7,586 nt of DNA. Origin: Halorhodospira sp. (GTDB lineage Bacteria; Pseudomonadota; Gammaproteobacteria; Nitrococcales; Halorhodospiraceae). This document shows positions 5,610-7,586 of this stretch, piece after piece. Under the pieces are notes generated by a model. The model was not told where the DNA came from, ran no database searches, and worked only from the letters and a program-made list of their open reading frames with translations. The translations under genes and the position numbers were made by a program. The stretch spans positions 1-7,586 of the forward strand of contig SKJZ01000111.1 of the NCBI GenBank assembly GCA_007121755.1, read 5' to 3'. Within the stretch, counting starts at the first letter, position 1, and each line of letters starts with the position of its first letter.

Positions 5610-7520
5610 ATGGTGTCCGCGGAGGCGGCGCTGGCGGCTGCCGGCGCCGTCGGCCGCAGCGTGGCCGGCTTTGTCGAGCGTTCCGGGCAGCGCCATTTGA
5701 CCGCCGAGGTGGCGCGGACCCTGGAGGAGGGTGGGGTGCTGGTGGCGGAGGCCGGCACCGGCACCGGTAAGACATTCTCCTATGCGGTCCCTGCGCTGCT
5801 GTTCCCGGGCAGAGTGGTGCTCTCCACCGGTACCCGCACCCTCCAGGATCAGCTTTTCCATCGTGATCTCCCGCGTTGCCGGGACGCCTTGGGGTGTCCG
5901 GCGGCCATCGCACTGCTCAAGGGCAGGTCGAACTATCTCTGCCGCTACCGCCTGGGGGCCGCCCTGGACGAGGGGTTGTTCCCCACATTGGAGACCGGGG
6001 CGGCCATGCAGCGGGCGGCCGAGTGGGCGGCGGCCACCGATAGCGGGGATATGGCCGAGGCCCCGCCGGATATCATTGAGGCGGCGGGGCGCATTACGAC
6101 CACCCCCGACGCCTGTCTCGGGCAGGCTTGTCCGTCGTTCGATGAGTGTTTCTTTTTCGCAGCGCGGCGGCGCGCCTATGAGGCCGATGTCGTGGTGGTC
6201 AATCACCACCTGCTGCTATCCGACTGGGCGGTGAAGGATTCCGGCTACGGTGCGGTATTGCCGCCGGCGGACGCCTTCGTCCTGGATGAGGCGCACCAGC
6301 TCCCCGAGGCGGCGCGCGGATTTTTCGGCCTCGACGTCTCGGCGCGAGGGCTGCGCGAGCTGGTGCGCGATTGCCGCACGGCCGATCGCCGTGAGGCGGG
6401 GGACGCGCCGGACTTGCCGCCCGCCGTGGAGGGGGTGGAGGGCGCCGTCGATGAGGCGCGGTCGGCGTTGGGCGGCGGTGAACGTCGCGCGGCCTGGACC
6501 GGTGGAGCGGAGACGGAGGGCGCGCTCCGGCAGCTCGCGGCTGCACTGCAGGAGCTAGAGAGGGTGTTGGAGCCGATGGCGGCGCGGGGCGCGGAATTGG
6601 AGCGATGCCACCGCAGGGCCGTGGCTTGCCGGCGGGATTTGGACGCCTTCGCGGGGCCCCCGGCCGCCGACACGCTGCACTGGTTCGAGACCCGTGGCGG
6701 TGGGTTTACGCTGCACGCTACGCCGTTGGCGGTGGGGGAGGAGTTGAGCCGTCGAATGGCGCGGGAGGCGGAGAGTTGGATCCTGACTTCCGCCACGCTG
6801 ACGGTGGACGGTTCGTTCGATCCCTTCCTGCGCCGGTTCGGCCTGGAGGAGCCGCGAACGCTAACGCTGGAGAGTCCGTTCGAGTATCGCGAGCAGGCCC
6901 TTCTTTATGTCCCGGAGGGGCTGCCCCAACCAAATGCGCCCGGTTACGATGCTGCGGTGCTGGAAGCGGCGTTGCCGGTGGTCGAGGCCGCGCCCGGCGG
7001 CGCCTTCTTCCTGTTTACCAGTTATCGAGCGCTGAATGGCGCCGCGGAGCGCTTGGGGCGGTTGCTGGATCGGCCGCTGTTGGTCCAGGGCCAGGCGGGC
7101 CAGAAACAGCTTCTCGACCGTTTCGTAGAGGCCGGTGACGCGGTGCTGCTGGGGACGGCCAGTTTCTGGGAAGGGGTCGATGTTCGTGGACCCGCGCTCT
7201 CCACCGTCATTATCGACCGGCTGCCGTTTGCCTCTCCCGGTGAGCCGGTGACCGCGGCGCGCATGGAGGCGGCGGAGCGGGCGGGGTGCTCCCCGTTCCG
7301 CGATGTCTCTCTGCCTGATGCGGTGCTTGCCCTCAAACAGGGCGCGGGTCGCCTGATCCGTGACGAATACGATCGGGGCGTGTTGATGATCGCCGATCCC
7401 AGACTACTCGGGCGCGGATACGGCAAGGCGTTTCGGCGCAGTCTGCCGCCGATGCCGCTGGGCCGTTCCCTGGATGATGTGGCGGGCTTCTGGGGGGCGC
7501 CCCCTTCCCTTCACCGATAA
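5610..7520 (+). CDS. yoaA: YoaA-like Rad3/XPD-family ATP-dependent DNA helicase (DinG-related, Fe-S)
   Basis: This 636-residue superfamily 2 helicase has the same length as E. coli YoaA and strong similarity along its whole length. Motifs in order: Walker A AGTGTGKT with Lys54; STGTRTLQDQL (motif Ia); four Fe-S cysteines Cys111 (GRSNYLC), Cys169, Cys174 and Cys180 (CLGQACPSFDEC); VVVVNHHLLLSD; DEAH at 226-229; SATL at 394-397; FWEGVDVRG near 519-527; and QGAGRLIR at 577-584 with the motif VI arginines. Family knowledge: these are 5'-to-3' DNA helicases, and E. coli YoaA works with the clamp-loader subunit HolC in replication repair. DinG (longer, about 716 residues in E. coli) is the alternative. 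ATG 5610 is chosen because AAGGG lies 10 bases upstream; TTG 5607 or GTG 5613 are possible. The open frame extends far upstream through the preceding gene, but only as an out-of-frame shadow. Confidence 0.95.
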   Translation: MVSAEAALAAAGAVGRSVAGFVERSGQRHLTAEVARTLEEGGVLVAEAGTGTGKTFSYAVPALLFPGRVVLSTGTRTLQDQLFHRDLPRCRDALGCPAAIALLKGRSNYLCRYRLGAALDEGLFPTLETGAAMQRAAEWAAATDSGDMAEAPPDIIEAAGRITTTPDACLGQACPSFDECFFFAARRRAYEADVVVVNHHLLLSDWAVKDSGYGAVLPPADAFVLDEAHQLPEAARGFFGLDVSARGLRELVRDCRTADRREAGDAPDLPPAVEGVEGAVDEARSALGGGERRAAWTGGAETEGALRQLAAALQELERVLEPMAARGAELERCHRRAVACRRDLDAFAGPPAADTLHWFETRGGGFTLHATPLAVGEELSRRMAREAESWILTSATLTVDGSFDPFLRRFGLEEPRTLTLESPFEYREQALLYVPEGLPQPNAPGYDAAVLEAALPVVEAAPGGAFFLFTSYRALNGAAERLGRLLDRPLLVQGQAGQKQLLDRFVEAGDAVLLGTASFWEGVDVRGPALSTVIIDRLPFASPGEPVTAARMEAAERAGCSPFRDVSLPDAVLALKQGAGRLIRDEYDRGVLMIADPRLLGRGYGKAFRRSLPPMPLGRSLDDVAGFWGAPPSLHR

Positions 7521-7532
7521 AGCCGGTACAAT
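7505..7532 (+). promoter_or_regulatory. Weak candidate promoter overlapping the end of yoaA
   Basis: TACAAT at 7527-7532 matches the sigma70 -10 consensus at 5 of 6 positions. The best -35 at 16-base spacing is TTCCCT (7505-7510), only 3 of 6. It might drive a gene beyond the window. Confidence 0.25.
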
Positions 7533-7556
7533 GCGTCGGTTATCGAACAGTGCGGG

Positions 7557-7576
7557 GCGTCTACAGGCGTCTACAG
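7557..7576 (+). repeat. Perfect 10-base tandem repeat (two copies)
   Basis: GCGTCTACAG occurs twice back to back at 7557-7566 and 7567-7576, downstream of yoaA. It is too short to classify and the window ends 10 bases later. Confidence 0.5.
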
Positions 7577-7586
7577 TCTCAACTCA

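Noticed and set aside
4971..6209. 412-codon minus-strand open frame across the lipoprotein and yoaA
   Set aside because: Its composition is extremely Pro/Arg rich in part, it spans two real genes on the other strand, and it matches no family.
7531..7586. Open frame starting at ATG 7531 and running off the window
   Set aside because: There are only 18 codons, no Shine-Dalgarno, and no resemblance to the TsaB or other N-terminus that might be expected next; the start overlaps the -10-like hexamer.
1..7586. A mobile element, CRISPR array, toxin-antitoxin or phage defence system
   Set aside because: No transposase, integrase, regularly spaced repeats, or defence-type domain was found. The genes present are housekeeping, chemotaxis and repair genes.

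Overview
This is a GC-rich bacterial chromosome window made almost entirely of coding sequence. A YoaA-type Rad3/XPD-like helicase of exactly the E. coli YoaA length points to a gammaproteobacterium. High GC, a SufBCDS-SufU style iron-sulfur operon and a soluble chemoreceptor would suit a Halorhodospira/Ectothiorhodospiraceae-like organism, but that placement is inference from gene content and not a sequence match. No rRNA, tRNA, insertion sequence, CRISPR array or phage gene is visible.

Layout. (1) Positions 1-2461, + strand: the 3' end of a suf operon, with the C-terminal part of sufD (cut by the window edge), sufS overlapping it by 4 bases, and sufU 20 bases later. These encode a scaffold subunit, the PLP cysteine desulfurase and its zinc-dependent sulfur acceptor. 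SufS carries the extra His and SufU the Cys/Asp/Cys/Cys set expected of a SufS-SufU zinc-swap pair. (2) Positions 2498-4783, - strand, convergent with the suf operon across a 36-base gap: a 761-residue soluble methyl-accepting chemotaxis protein. It has two tandem signalling modules in exact 291-residue register, followed by a C-terminal PDC/Cache-like sensor domain. (3) Positions 4784-4945: a divergent, more AT-rich intergenic region with a possible sigma70-type promoter for the chemoreceptor, a 12-base palindrome, an imperfect direct repeat, and a strong ribosome binding site for the next gene. (4) Positions 4946-7520, + strand: a TPR-containing predicted lipoprotein followed 13 bases later by yoaA, probably co-transcribed. 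(5) Positions 7521-7586: a short tail with a -10-like hexamer and a perfect 10-base tandem repeat.

The suf genes form one functional unit. YoaA is itself a predicted 4Fe-4S protein (four conserved Cys), so it would be a client of iron-sulfur assembly, but nothing in the sequence shows that the blocks are co-regulated. The most unusual item is the chemoreceptor: two complete hairpin-tip signatures in one cytoplasmic chain, each with different substitutions.
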